NCBI GenBank assembly: GCA_002084385.1
Contig: NBLS01000028.1
Location: 1 to 6,646 of the forward strand
Direction: 5' to 3'
Length of the DNA: 6,646 nucleotides
DNA from: Desulfobacteraceae bacterium 4572_19
GTDB taxonomy: Bacteria; Desulfobacterota; Desulfobacteria; Desulfobacterales; NBLS01
This document shows positions 5,388 to 6,646 of the stretch, in pieces. Numbering within the stretch: the stretch's first letter is position 1; each line of letters opens with the position of its first letter. Below the pieces are notes generated by a model. The model made no database searches. It was not told the origin of the DNA and saw only the letters and a list, made by a program, of their open reading frames with translations. Made by a program: the position numbers and the translations under genes.

Positions 5388-6014
5388 ATGAAAGTAGACA
5401 TATCTCAAATGACACCAAATAAGGGGATTTTAGGTTTTAGTGGAAGCCCTAGAAGAAACGGGAATTCTGATATTTTGTTAAAAAATATATTAGAAGCCGC
5501 TACTCAAGAAAACATCACCTGTGAACATTATAATTTAACTAATATTCAATTTCAAGGATGCATAGGGTGCGAGAAGTGTAGAAAAGATAAAATCTGCACA
5601 GGTTTAATTGATGGCATGTCTGTTATGTATTACCAAATTATTTCAACACAGGGTCTTGTACTGGTATCACCGACGCACAACTACAACATAACGTCATGGA
5701 TGAAAGCGTTTATAGATCGGTTATACTGCTTTTATAATTTTGAAAAAGATCATCCAAGAAGTTGGTCTAGTCAGCTTGCTAATCAAAACAGGAAGGCTGT
5801 CGTAGCAGCTATTTGCGAACAGGAAAATGAAGAAGACATGGGCTATACAATCGAAGCTATGGCAAAGCCACTTGAAGCACTTGGCTATGAAATTGTGGGA
5901 AAATTGTCTGTTTTCAAAATTTTCGAAAAAGGTAAAATCAAAAAAGATCCTAATGCTATTGAGCAAGCAAGTGAGTTAGGGAAAAAGCTAGCGAAATCAC
6001 TTGAAACTCAATAA
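5388..6014 (+). CDS. Flavodoxin-fold NAD(P)H-dependent reductase, iron-sulfur-flavoprotein-like
   Basis: This 208-residue protein belongs to the NADPH-dependent FMN reductase/flavodoxin superfamily. GFSGSPRRNGNSD (16-28) is the FMN phosphate-binding loop, and SPTHNYNITSWMKAFIDR (94-111) is the typical second flavin-contact region. Cys58, Cys61, Cys64 and Cys70 form CX2CX2CX5C, the compact 4Fe-4S motif of archaeal-type iron-sulfur flavoproteins, so a cluster next to FMN is plausible. Such proteins pass electrons or reduce O2, peroxide or quinones in anaerobes; the substrate here is unknown. No Shine-Dalgarno sequence precedes ATG 5388; ATG 5409 (residue 8) is an alternative start equally close to the conserved fold. 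It begins 35 bases after the attC-like site, so it probably belongs to the next cassette. Confidence 0.85.
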   Translation: MKVDISQMTPNKGILGFSGSPRRNGNSDILLKNILEAATQENITCEHYNLTNIQFQGCIGCEKCRKDKICTGLIDGMSVMYYQIISTQGLVLVSPTHNYNITSWMKAFIDRLYCFYNFEKDHPRSWSSQLANQNRKAVVAAICEQENEEDMGYTIEAMAKPLEALGYEIVGKLSVFKIFEKGKIKKDPNAIEQASELGKKLAKSLETQ

Positions 6015-6221
6015 CTCTTCTGCACTACTAATACTGTTTAGCTGACAATTTGCTATAGCTGACGGTACTCAGGGCAAAGTAAATTCAAAATCCATGGATT
6101 CAAACAAATCCAAACAACGTTCAAAATAAGCCGTAGACCGCAGCTAACCATGGCGTTCTGCATCCAAGACCTTCAATAATTGCAACTTGACAAATAATTA
6201 TAATATACTTATCATATAATT
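6015..6221 (+). other. Intergenic region with palindromes and a possible degenerate cassette end
   Basis: No gene is seen. Notable elements are a direct repeat TAGCTGAC (6039-6046 and 6056-6063), a perfect 12-base palindrome AATCCATGGATT (6089-6100), and an imperfect palindrome at 6140-6161 with GCAG/CTGC ends and inner AAC/GTT. ATTCAAAC (6098-6105) and GGCGTTCTGC (6152-6161) vaguely resemble the outer boxes of the two attC-like sites, but the R' box fails the GTTRRRY rule and the arms do not pair well. There is no clear terminator for the reductase gene. Confidence 0.35.
6187..6215 (+). promoter_or_regulatory. Predicted promoter of brnTA
   Basis: A perfect -35 TTGACA (6187-6192) is followed after exactly 17 bases by TATCAT (6210-6215), one mismatch from the -10 consensus. 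Transcription would start at about 6222, the A of the brnT ATG, so the mRNA would be leaderless or nearly so. A perfect TATAAT at 6199-6204 lacks a suitable -35. Confidence 0.6.
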
Positions 6222-6223
6222 AT
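6194..6223 (+). promoter_or_regulatory. Candidate BrnA operator: paired ATAATTAT palindromes
   Basis: The self-complementary octamer ATAATTAT occurs at 6194-6201 and 6216-6223, 22 bases apart (about two helical turns), covering the promoter spacer and the start codon. BrnA-type antitoxins repress their own operon together with BrnT, so this pair is the natural candidate operator. AT-rich octamers arise easily by chance in such DNA, which limits confidence. Confidence 0.4.
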
Positions 6224-6527
6224 GAATAAATTGATCTTCCCTTGGGATGATGATAAAAATATATCAAACAAACGTAAGCATGATATTTCGTTTGAAGAAG
6301 CTCAAACTGTATTCTTTGATGAGAATGCTATTGAATTTGATGATCCTGATCATTCTATTAATGAAGAGAGATTTATTCTTTTGGGTTTAAATCAAAGTCT
6401 TAAAGATTTAGTTGTATGTCACTGCTATCGTAAAGATGATACTGAAATTCGTATTATCACAGCGAGGAAGGCAACTAAAAAGGAGCAAATAGTTTATTTC
6501 AGGAGGTATCATGAGAAAAGAATATGA
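6222..6527 (+). CDS. brnT: BrnT-family ribonuclease toxin (DUF497)
   Basis: The 101-residue protein is a clear BrnT, a RelE-fold RNase that inhibits translation by cutting RNA. Family hallmarks are the N-terminal WDDDKNISNKRKHDISFEEA (residues 8-27), the VFFDENAIEFDDPDHS block, a central ERFILLGLNQ strand, and RIITARKATKKEQ near the C-terminus. The length is normal and no residue is obviously missing. There is no ribosome binding site, and the predicted transcription start falls on the ATG, so it may be translated from a leaderless mRNA. It overlaps the antitoxin gene by 17 bases, toxin first, the standard brnTA order. Confidence 0.93.
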   Translation: MNKLIFPWDDDKNISNKRKHDISFEEAQTVFFDENAIEFDDPDHSINEERFILLGLNQSLKDLVVCHCYRKDDTEIRIITARKATKKEQIVYFRRYHEKRI

Positions 6528-6646
6528 TTTTGAAAAAATGATAGGGAGGCGAAACCCTCATGCTAAAAATTTAAAAAAACAGGTAACCATGCGTATGGGT
6601 GTTGATATTATAGAATATTTTAAAAATTTAGCTGAGGAAACAGGTG
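6511..6646 (+). CDS. brnA: BrnA antitoxin, 5' part (runs off the window)
   Basis: ATG 6511 lies within the end of brnT and opens 45 residues that continue past the right edge. The start MRKEYDFEKM, then RRNPHAKNLKKQVTMRMG and VDIIEYFKNLAEETG, fit BrnA: an N-terminal toxin-binding part and the beginning of a ribbon-helix-helix DNA-binding domain. The gene has a near-consensus ribosome binding site, AGGAGG at 6501-6506, four bases before the ATG. In contrast to the toxin gene this should favour strong antitoxin synthesis. BrnA binds and neutralises BrnT and represses the operon. Confidence 0.88.
   Translation, partial: MRKEYDFEKMIGRRNPHAKNLKKQVTMRMGVDIIEYFKNLAEETG

Noticed and set aside
6098..6161. 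A third attC site closing the reductase cassette
   Set aside because: The ATTCAAAC and GGCGTTCTGC ends only resemble the consensus, the R' box violates GTTRRRY, and the arms do not pair convincingly. Kept only as a note in the intergenic entry.
1..6646. CRISPR arrays, tRNA or rRNA genes, insertion sequences, riboswitches
   Set aside because: No regularly spaced repeat-spacer array, no tRNA cloverleaf or CCA-like end, no transposase frame with terminal inverted repeats, and no leader with a recognised riboswitch core were found on either strand.

Overview
The window is AT-rich bacterial accessory DNA with short intergenic gaps and every recognisable gene on the + strand. The gene families (MntA/HepT, DUF4172-type Fic, small ParB-like, BrnT/BrnA, an iron-sulfur-flavoprotein-like reductase, a tandem GNAT) are common in anaerobic, sulfate-reducing Desulfobacterota-type genomes. 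That is only a weak taxonomic hint, because no core gene is present.

Layout. (1) 1-499: the 3' end of an unrecognised gene (stop at 214), then about 285 bases with two short, possibly decayed reading frames. (2) 500-1483: an operon-like block with an intact MntA-type nucleotidyltransferase antitoxin, a HepT (HEPN) toxin that appears to have lost its active site by an internal out-of-frame deletion, and a small ParB-like protein starting at the base after the old hepT stop. (3) 1484-1796: a gene-free stretch holding a GC-richer patch, a 41-base near-copy of the 5' end of the gene at 2958, a six-codon minigene with a strong ribosome binding site, and a regulated-looking fic promoter with CGACTC repeated at exact 33-base intervals. 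(4) 1797-4068: a Fic AMP-transferase gene with its own inhibitory motif and a C-terminal winged helix, followed closely by two overlapping genes of unknown function; the second looks shortened, and a 39-codon ORF overlaps its stop. (5) 4089-6014: two matching attC-like hairpins (4089-4139 and 5303-5352) bracket a tandem-GNAT gene, and a flavodoxin-fold reductase gene follows the second. This reads as a piece of an integron cassette array; no integrase is visible. (6) 6187-6646: a BrnT toxin gene with a promoter so close that its mRNA may be leaderless, overlapping the start of its BrnA antitoxin, which runs off the window.

Taken together this is a toxin-antitoxin and cassette-rich island. The strongest observations are the attC-like pair, the inactivated HepT beside an intact antitoxin, the 33-base-phased operator in front of fic, and the uncharacterised fic operon. 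All functional statements come from motif recognition by eye, without database searches.
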